This document shows, in pieces, positions 24,101 through 35,374 of a stretch of DNA of 64,000 nt; within the stretch, counting starts at the first letter, position 1, and every line of letters starts with the position of its first letter. This DNA comes from Eudorina sp. 2006-703-Eu-15 (Eukaryota; Chlorophyta; Chlorophyceae; Chlamydomonadales; Volvocaceae). The notes under the pieces are model-generated. The model saw only the letters and a list, made by a program, of their open reading frames with translations, made no database searches and was not told the origin of the DNA. The stretch lies in contig BDSI01000197.1 in the NCBI GenBank assembly GCA_003117195.1, positions 96,841-160,840 on the forward strand, given 5' to 3'. A program made the position numbers and the translations under genes.

Positions 24101-24883
24101 CTTGTTCACCCACACGTCGCGCGGCTGGCCTCCCATCCCCTGTGCCGCCTTTGCGATTTCAACCGGGTCAATTACAAGTTTACAACCCCGTTTATGGGGT
24201 CCGCTGCCTGTCCGCTGCAACAGCCATTCACTGACCTTCTGGCGACGCCCCGTCCCGGTCGCCCCGCGGCAACGCGCTGTCCCCCATCCGCGCAGCCCAA
24301 GGGCAGCTCCTTCGCTGCCGACAAGGACTTCTTCCGTTTCGTTCTGGGGGAGGGCAAGGTGATCCCCGCGTTTGAGGAGGCGGTGGCGTCCATGAAGGTA
24401 AGGAGCCGACTGCGGACCGCCGGCTGCGTGCGAGGGCCACCCGCCGCCCAGCGCCCGCCCCAGCGGTCCACCGCCGGCGGACCCTACGGTTCCGCATCCT
24501 CTCCATTCCTGTTCGCGACCCCTGCGCCGAATTGTTTCCGAGCTCCGGCTCTGTCTCAGTGCTCGTGCCTCTTTGTGACGTCCTGTGACGCCCTGCACCC
24601 CCTTCCCCCACCCGCCGGGCTGGGCCTGGGCAGGTTCCGTTTTAACCTCCTCCCACCCGCCCAACCTCTCGCCCTCCCACCCGTCCGTCAGCCCGGCGGC
24701 ATCCGGCGCATCATCGTGCCGGTGGAGCTGGGCTACCCGGAGAACGACTGGCGCAAGCTGGGGCCCAAGCCCTCCACCTTTGCCGGCGACCGGGCGCTGG
24801 ACTTCGTGCTGGCGAACCGGGGCATGATTGATAAGACGCTGCTGTTTGACGTGGAGCTGGTCAGGGTGCTGCCGCCGAAGTAG
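21192..24883 (+). CDS. FKB19: Thylakoid-lumen FKBP-type peptidyl-prolyl isomerase (FKBP19-like)
   Basis: Seven exons join in phase: 21192-21373, 22021-22144, 22383-22454, 23026-23089, 23813-23859, 24296-24397 and 24692-24883, giving 260 residues. Residues 1 to about 58 look like a chloroplast transit peptide. Joining exons 1 and 2 creates the twin-arginine motif SRRALLAGAAAAV (60-72), with a likely lumen cleavage after ARA (about 83-85), so Tat-dependent import into the thylakoid lumen is predicted. The FKBP domain follows: GDTVVVDWDGYTIGYYGRPF, FRFVLGEGKVIPAFEEAV, GGIRRIIVPVELGYP and LLFDVELVRVLPPK. The pattern resembles plant FKBP19, a lumenal FKBP; I am sure of the family and less so of the paralogue number. 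Intron 3 (22455-23025) has a GC-AG splice pair. The stop codon sits at the junction of a 30-bp tandem duplication. The gene is divergent from the kinase. Confidence 0.88.
22925..23003 (+). repeat. About 30-bp tandem duplication in an FKBP intron
   Basis: The segment CCTGGACCTTCCTAAATTTC occurs twice in tandem just upstream of the exon-4 acceptor. The pyrimidine-rich repeat forms the polypyrimidine tract region. Confidence 0.75.
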
Positions 24884-24912
24884 GAGCTGGTCAGGGTGCT
24901 GCCGCCGAAGTA
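24853..24912 (+). repeat. Perfect 30-bp tandem duplication at the FKBP stop codon
   Basis: Positions 24853-24882 and 24883-24912 are identical 30-mers starting GGAGCTGGTCAGGGTGCTGC. The TAG stop spans the junction (TA from copy 1, G from copy 2). After copy 2 the frame would continue TAC GAG CAG ACG into a GTAAGT donor-like site. Confidence 0.9.
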
Positions 24913-24928
24913 CGAGCAGACGAGTAAG

Positions 24929-24933
24929 TGTAA
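24929..24933 (+). terminator. TGTAA polyadenylation signal of the FKBP gene
   Basis: A TGTAA pentamer, the canonical volvocine polyadenylation signal, lies 46 bp after the FKBP stop codon. Confidence 0.5.
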
Positions 24934-26599
24934 GGGGTTAGGCCGGGTTGGAAAGGTGAGAGACAAGGGCAAGAAGGAAGGAGCTGAGGGAGCGGGAGCG
25001 GGCGGCACTCGGAGCGCCTTTGCCCTCCTTCTCTTTGGTGTTCTCTTCCTCCGTTGCCGAGCCGGTGGTTCTTGCCGGTGGGGGCTGATGCGGTTTAACG
25101 TAGGACAATCGCAGACACCGGCCAGCCAGCTTACATCGGCAACCTACTGGTGGGTCGTGGGCGTGCGGCGTTCCCGAGAACGGGCGGAGGTTGGCGGAGT
25201 TCCTTGTTTTGACACTGAAGCCGTGGGGAAGATGCTACAGCTGTTGCATGATTGCAGTTGTTGTGGTGTTGAACCTGCAGCGCAGGTTGGGTTGGGCGTG
25301 TGCTGCTGCGCGTGTGGCTTGGTCCTCGGTGCGCATCACGGACAGAGGAGGTGTCGCGAGCGTGTGGTTTTGCAGATGACGACACCGGCAGCGTCGAGAT
25401 GCTGCATTTTTCCCCCGCCGGCGGCATGTGACGTTTGTTGACATATATGTTATATATATAGTAATCAATTTGGTTGTATGTATTCGTACCGTAGTGGAAC
25501 AGTGCGCGTGTGCTCTCACGACGAAGTGGGCGGGTACCGTAGGCAAGCCGGCCCTTCTTGCAGCGCGGGGTCGCGGGAGTGAAGATTGGGCGAAGGGGTC
25601 GGGCTCCAGGGGTGGGAGGGGCTCCGCAGGTATCCGGTGGTTGGGTAGGTGACGCGGCATGGTTCCCAGCCCTGGTTATTGGTCCCACGGTCCCGTTCAC
25701 GAGTCAACTGCATCCTCGCCTCCTATGTGTGCAACCCCGGCTTGGCTTGGATGGCAGACGGCCGGCAGGCTACATCTGCGGCGCGACTTCCGCTTGTGTC
25801 TCTTCTCCAAACCTTCCGAGGACGCCTCCTTCGGCCGCCGACAGATCAAGTCCGCGATTCCCTTCTAATGGTGTGGAGGAGGTTACGCAAGTCAACCAGC
25901 GTCCGAGGCCATGTTCCTAAGTGATGCCATGTGAGATTCATCTTTACGCCAACCGACACGGCCTTTGCGTTGGCGCCCCCTGGGGCCAACGACGTGCGGT
26001 CCGTGCGGTCCGAAACCGCCTGAACCAACCACCACCCGTCGTCCAAATCACAGCCAGATGCTACGCGCTAAACCAGGCACAACGACCACAGCCTCCTACC
26101 TGCATGCCGAGTCGTCAAAACTGGTGGCTCCGTTCTCCTTCCAACGGGCTAACATCACCACCGGGCACATACCGACATTCGCCGCTATCCATAGGCATAC
26201 CTCGAAGGCCCAATCGGGGCCCTACATCCTGTCTACCGCGCTTCATCTATTCACCGCACCATGTACAACGCATATCAACCAACGGCGACTATGTTCTCGT
26301 CTCGCCCGGACGACGGCGGCCCGTGCCTGAAGCCCTGAACCCTGCCGTGCCCCATCTAGCGGTATCCACAGCTTGCCGTAGTGGGCTGCCCTGACAGCAC
26401 ATGTCTTGCACTTGTCCGCCGCCAGCCGGCCGCGCAGCTGCGCCTCACATCCTTTTTTCCTCACGCTCTGCGGATAGACCCGGAAAGGACGGCTGCGGCG
26501 CCTGTGCGGCTCTCCGAATGGCCGCAGCCCCTCCCAATCCCCCAACGCCCAGGATCAAGAGGGGGGCCCATACGGACCGCCAGCCTGTCATGACCCCGC
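24934..26599. other. Intergenic interval between convergent FKBP and FHA genes
   Basis: No gene is supported. It holds the two 3' UTRs and an AT-rich patch near 25440-25500 (TATATATGTTATATATATAG). Confidence 0.45.
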
Positions 26600-28030
26600 T
26601 CACGCATCGTCCGGCAGCTTCTGCAGCTGGAACTTGGCCAGGAACTCATCGCCTGAAGCCACGGAGGGGGCAGTCGGGAGGGGCGGGGAGTGGGGGTGAG
26701 AATACGCAACCTTTCTCCAAGCTGTCGCGAACGTGAAGGTTGGAGGCATGGGCTGTCGTATCGGTCCTGACATACCAGAATGCGGAGCGCGAGTCATAAC
26801 AGGCACATGCAGCAGGCCCGGCGCAGGCCTTCTTTCCCTTGATACTGGGCCAGCGGACCCCCCCCCCAACACTAGCAGCAGCCTAGCAACAGGCCCCGGC
26901 ACACCGGCAGCAGCATAGCAGCAACAGCTCACCGAAGATGATCTCCCCGCCGATGGGCAGCTCCACGTAGTCCATGGCCTTGATCTCAGTGCCGTTGATG
27001 CTGGTGCCGTTGGTGCTGTTCACGTCGATGACCAGCACCTTGTCGCCCTCTGCAGCGCAGAGGCAGGGGTCCCAGTTACGACGGGTCCTGGTCCTGCAGT
27101 TCCTGCAGTTCCCACCCCACATACATATGCCCGACAACCGGCACCGACAACCTGACGACGCCTCCGACGAGCACCTTCATCACCAGGCAGACACATCGTG
27201 CTCAGACACCAGGCAGACACATCGTGCTTCGGAAGGACATGATTCAAAGGGTCTGTGTGTGCAGCGGCCGATGAAATACGTGCGCAAAAAGGGCGCGGGT
27301 GTCGGCGCATCGCCGCCTACCGATGGTGAGGATGGCGTGGCGGCTGGACACGGTGGGTACAGGCAGCACGATGTCGCAGGGGTCCACACGCCCCACGTCC
27401 AGGGTGCCCTCCCGCAGCACCACGGGGCTGGGCAGGCCCACCTTCTCGCCATCTAGGTGCTCGCAGCTGCCATTGCCTGAACGAAACACAGCGCAGCCGG
27501 AAGGGCAAGGGAGACAGGACGGCACGGCATCAAATCGATGGCCACCATGGTAGAGGGCCAACAGGACAGGGGCGCCTCGGCGCTGCCAAAGGGGTGCAGG
27601 GAGGTCAGCGTGCCGCACAGCCATGTCCTGATGATGGTGTCGTGCGTGAATGCTCGTCCCGTAAAGCAGCAGCACAGACTTGTTTTGTGCTGTTGTGCGC
27701 GCGGCGCCTTGGTTCGCCCGTGCCGTTCTCTGTTATAATCGTTGCCCAGCTGCCGCGCCTCCCGCTCCCGACACCCCGCACTGCGTGGATCGCGATCTCA
27801 CCTGTGGGCTGCAACACAAGCTTATTCACGACAGAAACATGTGTGCGCCGAGATGCCCGGCTTGAGAGGCCTGCTAAGGGTTAGCGCCGAAAGGGTCAAA
27901 TTATCTGACGTCGGACCGCTCGAAACCTCCGACACTCGAGGTCATGATCTCTGGCTTACAGAGATCACGCCAGATTCATACCTGGTTTACGAGCGCAAGT
28001 GGCAGCCGAGCGGGTTACCGAGAGACGCAT
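26600..28030 (-). CDS. Short FHA-domain protein, probably plastid-targeted
   Basis: Five exons join in phase on the minus strand: 28030-27982, 27870-27802, 27476-27321, 27049-26933 and 26652-26600, giving 147 residues. The N-terminus (MRLSVTRSAATCARK, then LSSRASRR) is basic and Ser/Arg-rich, like an algal transit peptide. The rest is a single forkhead-associated domain: VVNKLVLQPTGNGS, LREGTLDVGRVDPCDIVLPV, SSRHAILTI, then VLVIDVNSTNGTSINGTEI and GGEIIFGDEFLAKF. The GR, SSRH and NSTNGT motifs that bind phosphothreonine peptides are all present. It resembles small chloroplast FHA proteins of plants with no other domain. The partner is unknown. The short first exon rests on phase agreement and is the least certain part. 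Confidence 0.82.
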
Positions 28031-29633
28031 GGTGCCTCCTGCGGCAGCGATCCCAGTGGCCAAGACTCGTCCTTAAAAGCGAACGAACGAAAACCATTTT
28101 GATGCCGAAACACAATTGCAAAAGTAATTTCAAAACTGTGCTCGATCACAATTGCAAGGTGTGCCGACTGCGACAGTTGAAGAGCGCGTAAGCTGCCCCT
28201 GCTCAATGTTATCATAAAACTGTCTTTCTAAATGCACCCATGCAAACGATATTCTCCATGATTATCCAACCGTATATCTAACCAATACTGCAAGTAAAGG
28301 TCATCCGAAAGCATCACGGGAGACACACCTGGATAAATCAGGCGCATTCAACGTATAACGAAGCTAATGCATATATATCATGTTTCGCCGTGTTCAATTT
28401 GCTTTGAGATCAGCACGAGCTCCGAGACCGCCTCGTGTGAAAATTACGCGAACATATATGTAGTTTCATGGGATCTATCCGCATCCCAACGAAGCTGCCC
28501 GGTAAAATGTTTGAAAGAATGTCCTATAACCTTTGACATGTGCCCTGGATGCAGTCGAGGACCAAGGACGCCGGCGTGACATCGAGAGCTCTCCAAAAGT
28601 ATTTCGAAATTAAAAATCTTCTCGAATCGTTAAAACAACCGATTGATTTACGGTGGAGCTGCTGTTAATCTGCGAAACAGGCGGAAGGACACTCCAGGCT
28701 TGCAAAGTTTTATGCAAGGAGGGCACAACTCAGGGGGGGACAATGTTGTTCATGTACGTTATGATAAAGGAAGTAGCGCCAATGCATTTTACACGTCGCC
28801 AGTCACCTCAACGTGGCCGGACCGCTCCGGCGCCAGCATCACATGGCATCACGAATACCAGCACAGAAAGCAACAAGTCATTATGAGGCCGATATGTCCA
28901 AAATTGAAGGTTAATGGCCCGATCAGTGCTAATACGGAACGCGACTGAGATTGAAAGGGCCAAACGCGCTGCTGACCCATGGGTCTCGTGGCCAAAGTAC
29001 TCCACGGCGCTGCCACGCCGATACTCACAATTACCGCAATGAATATGACAATATACGTTCCCTTTACAGCATCGGCGCCCCCAAAACATGATAGCTTCTG
29101 GCTCAGCCTGCACAGCAACGCAGGCCTCATACCGATGCGCCTGACACTCTTCAGTTTCGCCTGCTCCTTGGCGCGGCATCTTTGCGTATCTGTGCCTGAC
29201 ACTTAATCGTCGCACACACTGGTCCCAGTCCTGGCCTGACTTGCCTGTGATATTCTGCCTCGTCTTTTCGCGTGCCCCAGGCCTCACCTCCGCCGCTGTG
29301 ACGGACTTCAGCCAGATGACAAATCTGAAGACCTTGACCCCCCCCCGTCACATGGAACTCCATCGCGCATACGGCCAACACACACACACACAGGCCCACT
29401 TCCTGCGTTCCTACAATCAGATCGGTACTTTTTAGATCAGTAGAGCCTCCCTGGCTGGGTCCCAGTTCGCACCGCGCGCCGGTGGTGGCGCGGTGGTCCT
29501 GTTCTGCCGTTGTCTTGCCGCTGCTACACCTGGTAAGCATATTTCAATTTTCACTCCATCGCGCTCGGGCTGTGTTGGGTCCACACACACGCCAGCCACC
29601 AAGCGCCGCCGCAAACCACCGACAGGCGCCGCC
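28031..29633. other. Intergenic interval with a dispersed-repeat copy
   Basis: No gene is supported. Around 29440-29600 is sequence matching the repeat at the window start, sharing CGCCGGTGGTGGCGCG exactly (29477-29492), followed by CCTGGTAAG and a GGGCTGTGTTGGGTCCACACACAC-like segment. A short CA run is at about 29380-29393. Confidence 0.45.
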
Positions 29634-31967
29634 TCACAGCTCAGTCTTCTCATCCGGGTTCTCGGTCACTGCCGTCACCTCCGTCACCTCGGCTACGACC
29701 GCCTCCTCCGACACGTCACCCGCCGTCAGCGTCTCCGCCGGCTGTTCCGGTGCGGGCGCCGGCTTGACCGCCTGCTGCGGGCCCGACTGCCCTCCTGCCG
29801 GCACCTGATCAGGGTTCGGCAGCTCTATCGGCAGAGGCTGCCCCGACTTGGACACATAGGCGGCGTAGTGGCTGCGGAACCCCATAATGCGGGCAAGGGG
29901 CACCAGGAAAGCCTTGGCAGCTTTCCACAGCGGCTCCGGGATCTCCGTCAGCGTGATGCCGTAGTCGGAGAACAGCAGCAGCAGCTGGAGCGGGCTTACT
30001 TTGCTCAGGCTGCCGACCTGCAGGGCAGGGGGGCAGGAGCGGTCCGTTGCGATTGAAGCGGTGTTGTAACACAGCACGCTGTGCAAGTGGGCGCGGGTTC
30101 GGACGGATGTGAGAAATTGGTGCACATGGGTGGGGAAATCCGGGCTGGCGGCTGGCTGTTCGGAAGCGGCCCTCACGCGGGTGGCTCCTCAGCAGCGCCG
30201 CGCAACGGCCGCCCTCTACCGCAGCATGACCGGCAAGGCCTGGGAGACCCAGGTGGCTAGGGAGACACCTTCACTTTACTTTCACAGTTCGCGCACTCTG
30301 CTACACTCGAGGCTCGACCCGCATGCATGCCCCCCTAGGTGAGGAATCCAGCACAGCCGCCGCCTCGGCCTCTTCGTGTTCCTCGGGCCCCGCAGCTGCC
30401 CTCCTGGCATCACAGACCACACCTGCTGTGACAACGCCGCCACCATCTCCAGAAATCCCTCGTCCGGAACCCCCGGGCTCATCCGGATGTACAGCTCCAG
30501 CGGCTCCGAGCCGTTGTTCCAAAACGTATGAGGCAGGCCTGTTGCGCCCGCGAGGGGTCGGGGTACGCGAATGTGAATGCGAGATAGAGCTCCCAGCAGC
30601 GGACCGTTAGAACGCCCGGTGGGGACTAAGGGTCCACCTTGTCACGTTAACAGCGGACAGGCCACGGGTGAGCGGTCAAGGCCGGATGGCCGGTCGTAGA
30701 GGGAAGCAATTGCAATGACCAATTTGGACAAAATTGATGCAAGGGGTTGGCAAAAAGGCTGGTACGGGCCTTACTGGTGAATGCAGGAGGCAGTGGTATC
30801 TGGGCCGGGGGATTGAACAGGTAGCAGACCCATTCCTGGCCCCCCGTCTGGGCTGTTTTAAAGGTAGCTGTGCAGCTGCGAGTAAGTCTCATCAATGTCG
30901 GGATGATTGCCCCCACCTCTCTGCCTAGCACGGATGCCGCAGGCACCTTATGTACGCGCCTCGCAACGGACACACAGACAAACATATGCGCTCGCGTCGG
31001 GATACGGGTCCACCTTGTAACGGTTAATTATAATTATATGCGCTGTAACGTTCATTCATTCATTCGTATGCGCGTCAATTGCTCAGTGCTGTCATTTTCG
31101 CACATACACGCACATCCGGGTGCATGCATGTACATACACACATATCCATTTGCACGTGATGCCCACTGCCCCTCCATTTGCCCCTGGACCTGTCCACCCC
31201 TCGCTATCATGAGCCTCCGCATGTCTACAGCAAAGGTAACGGAGAAGCCCGGGACCTCCCCAGATGTAGAAGCCGCACACGATCAGCTCCGTCGCCCTGT
31301 GCTACCGACGATGCTGCCTGCCTGCGTACCCGCGGGAACTGTCTTTTTCTGGCCAACTGGAAGATGGACAGCGGTGCCATTCCAGTCCAACGCCAGCACG
31401 CCGCCTGCAGCAAGCCAACAGAAACCGACGCCAGTTACGCATGCACGGTCAACAAACGTGAGGCGACGGATTATCCAGGCCTGGTGAATTGCGCTCAACG
31501 GTAGCGTTTGAACATGCCGGGTCGTACAAACAGCTTAACCCACAGCCTGGTGCCGCTGCCGTACTTACTGACAGCCTCAAACTCTTCATCCTGAGTGTCA
31601 TGGAAGTGCTGCGGCGGGCTGCAGGGTTTCCCTGGGTAGAAGCCCTGGTTGCAGGAACGTTGTGCAGGTGCGGCAGGCGGCGGCGGACGGTGTTTGGACG
31701 AGCAAAAACCAGAAAGAAGAAATGACAATTTCTAAAGGCACAAGCAACATATCTTTTTATTGCTTGCTATCGGGTACCGATATCGATGCAGTGGCCCGCT
31801 GAGCTTACCTGTGCTTTCGGAGTGCAGACTGCGTGAACGACGAAGAATTTGCCATCCGTTTCATTAGAACGCCTCACGACAGTATACCTGATCGCCAATG
31901 CACATGTAAGTGACATGGCGCACGGGGTTGTTGGCAACAGACAGTTGACCTCCGCACCGTAATCCAT
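29634..31967 (-). CDS. Cupin-fold protein
   Basis: Five exons join in phase on the minus strand: about 31967-31809, 31644-31569, 31404-31330, 30538-30423 and 30017-29634, giving about 269 residues if translation starts at the ATG at 31967. The start is uncertain, since an in-frame ATG near 31922 and an upstream exon are both possible. Both cupin motifs are complete across exon junctions. Motif 1 is PPQHFHDTQDEEFEAVSG (metal ligands HxH and Glu) and motif 2 is GQKKTVPAGLPHTFWNNG (PxGxxHxxxN). After the barrel come LELYIRMSPG and a helical region (PLQLLLLFSDYG, PLARIMGF), then an acidic Pro/Glu/Thr-rich tail. This layout resembles bacterial-type cupin_2 proteins of unknown substrate. A metal-dependent enzymatic or binding role is inferred. 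Confidence 0.78.
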
Positions 31968-34900
31968 CCTTTGCCTCCGTGTCCCAGATTCCTACATTAT
32001 TGTTTAGGTTAATACGGTCCCGGTTCAGATTCATGTATCTGGTGCCAGCTATCACCAAAGCAGAAATGAGCACGAAGTACTTTGTCGTTTTGAATGCCAT
32101 CTTCCTTGTATATATGTCTATAACAGTAACAGGTAATACTGTCAGCCGTTATAATAGTTCGCTGCGGAAGTCTTGGACTTTGGAAGATTTGACAAGTTTG
32201 GCTAGACTCCGTACGTACCGTTAAGTCGGTTTCACGTGCTTGATGGTCATTCGGGATGTCAATAGGAACACTTCTTGAATCTTCAAGCAAGGCACGGACA
32301 CAACCATGTATCAGCCGTGTCCCTGTGCAATTCAGAAGTCGCCCGCATCCTGCGCGCTGTCAGTCCACGGTCGGTTGGTATCGACTATCGAGTCATCGTT
32401 CGCCGTACCTCAAACCTTCTCTCCTAGTCTAGAAAGGCCGGATTGTGCGGTGGATCGAGGCAGATGCACGCGGGATGCGGAGTGGCTGCCGCCGGGTTGG
32501 GTTGATGCGGCGGAGAGAGCCGGCGGCAGCTGGCGCGCGTCAACTTACTTGAGCAGCACGTACGCCGGCCTGCTTGTGGGGCTCTCGCCTTGGCCTCGGT
32601 GTGACAAGACGGGGCCGGTATGGCGTGTGCACCCTCGTCTGCCCTCCTCCCTGAGATCACCCGAGGCGGGCGACAGGCAAGGTCTTGAGGCGGCACGCAC
32701 CTAGCTAGGGCACTTGGGTTGGATGGGTCTGGGTGCTGACACCGGTAGGTTTTGACACCACCACCAAGAGCGTGGGCTTGGGGAAATAATCTTGAAGACT
32801 TTTAATCGCCATGCACCCCGCCGTGGCAACCTTTGGGGCTTGGGGGCACCGCTGGTCAAATTTCACTAAGGGATGGGTGGATTCGACACACGAGAGAAGG
32901 GGCTGGGGAAGGGGCGAACCTGGGGCAGCCAACACGGACGGAGGCGGGAACCCGCGGGGGCCAGTTTTGTCGACACCGCAGCTGCCCCCGACCCCTCCAC
33001 AAACTCCGTGCCCCAACCCTTCCAAACCTGTCAGCAATAACTACCCTCGCATGCCGAAGTCCGATCCTGCCCCGCGGCCTCTCTTCCCAGCGCCCTACCT
33101 CCCAACGGATACCTGCATACCGGCCCCTGACCGACTTCAATTTCTCCGACGTCGCCTGCCCTCTTCCCTCGCCCCTCGCCTGCCCCTCACGGGCTGGGCC
33201 CCTCCGTCACCCGCCCACGGGACTGGATGGATCAGGGAAGCCCGCTTGCTTGCGCCCGTTCGGGGATATTTTGGAGGACGGGGTCCGAGCAGAAGGGTCC
33301 ACTGAAACGTCACTGATACGGTAATAAGAAAGGTGGTTGGCTGGGGATCCGCGGGTATGGCCCATGGAGGGCGATGATGACGACCGCTGCGCACCTGCCA
33401 GCGGGCCCCCAACTGGAGCGGACTACCGTCGATGGCTGGGATGCATGCATGGTTGGGAGAATACGAAATACAAAGCCCCGGACGAACCCGAATGATTGGG
33501 GCGGTTGGGGTGGTTGCGCAGCTGGGAAGACTTGGAGGCGGAGCTGGATAGGTCGGGTGCTAGGGGTCTGGGCATGTGCAAGAATGAGGAGGGCAGGGCG
33601 AACGAGGGACGTAGGGACCCATCCAGAGAGCGGCGGGGAAGGGCAAGGGCGCTAGGAAACCCTCAGCGGCACCATACCTATGCACCCTTCTGCTCGGCTG
33701 GTAGCGATTTAGGGCCCATTAAGCCTTCTCCGGCCTCTTCCAACCCGTTAGCTACACGACCCTCCTCACTTCCGCACCCAATAATCACTACCACTTCCGG
33801 CTGTCATTGCTGTGCCGCGTGCCACTGCGGCAGCTTCTGCATCCCTCGACCAGCAGGTAGGCGAAGGGCGCAGCGTAGTAGCATCCCGGCGACCATCCAC
33901 CGCTGCGGCCGGGTCCGCTCGCTCCGTCTTGGGACGTGGGCGGTGGGTTGTATGGGGCCCTACCCTAACAGCAGTCAGGGATGTTTCCCCGGGGTTGGGA
34001 GTGGCCTGGGATGGGGAAGCTACCTCGGCCCCCACACAAACACCACAAGCAAGGGTCGGTTTGGTTTCTGCAATCAACTGCCACCCGGCCCGCTCCGCCC
34101 ACCCCATATCCACGGAACCTCATACTTGCTTGTGTGTGAGGCCACCCACCTGCATCCCGTCCCTCACATACCTTACACGCGCGCCAAGATCCGAAAACCG
34201 CAATGATGAGGGGCTGCTGCTTGTACGCCTGCATATACGTGCGGTGGAACAGGGATGTTGCCCTCCAGCATAAGCAGCGCCTATCGCGAGGCAGCGGTGA
34301 CAGCTGCGGCGGCGGCGGCGGCGGCGGCAGGCGCCGCGAAAGCGCCGGCCGCGGAGGCGGGGCCGGTGCAGGAGGTTGCTGCTGCTCCGGAGGCAGCGGC
34401 CTCGGCCGCATGTCGGACAAAGGCCACGGCCACAGGGTTGGAGGCGACCCAGTCAACAAGCATTTCCTTGCCCGCGCTGCCGGTTACGACGCGGCTCCAA
34501 ACGACTGGTCGTGCACCTGACGCGTGCAGCCACTGCTGAGTTCATGGCCCCAGCGTCGCAGCCTAGCCTCGTCCTTGAGCACATGGCGGCCTAGGGCCGC
34601 CCTGCTTACGCCATCAGGGCAGCAGCCGCCAGAGGAGTCGCGGGGCTGCCGCAGGCTGCCGGAGGGGCGGCGAAGGCAGAGACCGCCGCAGCGAAGGCCC
34701 AGCAGGTCAAAGGCCGCGGCGCGGCGGCCGCGGCAGCACCGCCACGAGGGGCCCACGAGCCCGCGAAGAACAGGGCAGAGGCGGCAGCAGCGGCGGCCGA
34801 TGCCAGGTCCGCCACCAAGCCCACCGAGCTGGACAAGAAGCCGCCGCACGAGAAAGGGCGCGACACGGCCCCCAGACGCAACGCATGCACAGGGCCTAAC

Positions 34901-35079
34901 CGTGGGTCATGGCTGAGGCAACGGCAGCGCGTAGATGGGATAGATGAAATGAGGGCTCCATTTGTGGGGAAGGAGGGCGCGTTTGTAAGCATCAGCGAGG
35001 CAGCAGGCTCGTCGGCAGCGTGAATGCTCGCGTTGTTCTATCTTGCCTTTAATTGAACGCTCGCACAGTAGTCTTCGTT
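31968..35079. other. Low-complexity interval without a confident gene
   Basis: Around 34290-34850 alanine-rich frames are open on both strands because of GC-rich codon repeats. One plus frame of about 34618-35022 reads KAETAAAKAQQVKGRG and similar, without a start codon. A 36-codon frame, ATG 34410 to TGA 34520 (MSDKGHGHRVGGDP...), could be a small protein or exon. None could be joined into a supported gene. Confidence 0.3.
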
Positions 35080-35374
35080 CTAAGCTGAGCCCTGCATGCG
35101 CAATTCATCACCGCATCGTCCGTCGCTCCGTCCCACGCCTGGCTGACCCAGCAGCTGAAGTAAGGCGCAGAGGAAAGCCGCGGCGGCGGGGTCATCGCGG
35201 CGTGTCTGCACCAGCCTGAGGCAGGGTAGGTGCCCCAAATATATTGAGTACCCAGAGTTGAAACGAAGGACGCCCAGCTTGGTCCCCACGGCTGCGGCCA
35301 CCCTCCGTCGACTCCATAGTTTCGGGCAGCGCCATTCTTACGAAGACCAGGTCCTCGAACGCCGACACATGCAT
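35080..35374 (-). CDS. Possible small gene or gene fragment, unknown
   Basis: Two minus-strand frames overlap here: MHVSAFEDLVFVRMALPE from 35374, and TKLGVLRFNSGYSIYLGH... ending at a TAG at 35082-35080. They could be joined by a roughly 50-bp intron (GTAAGA donor, GCCGCAG acceptor), which is unusually short. I do not recognise the product. Confidence 0.22.

Noticed and set aside
25428..25713. Short frames between the FKBP and FHA genes
   Set aside because: No homology, no splice support and no consistent codon preference; treated as 3' UTR or spacer.
34281..34850. Alanine-rich protein genes on either strand
   Set aside because: GCG/GCC/GCA repeats give open alanine/arginine frames on both strands; splice links were not convincing.
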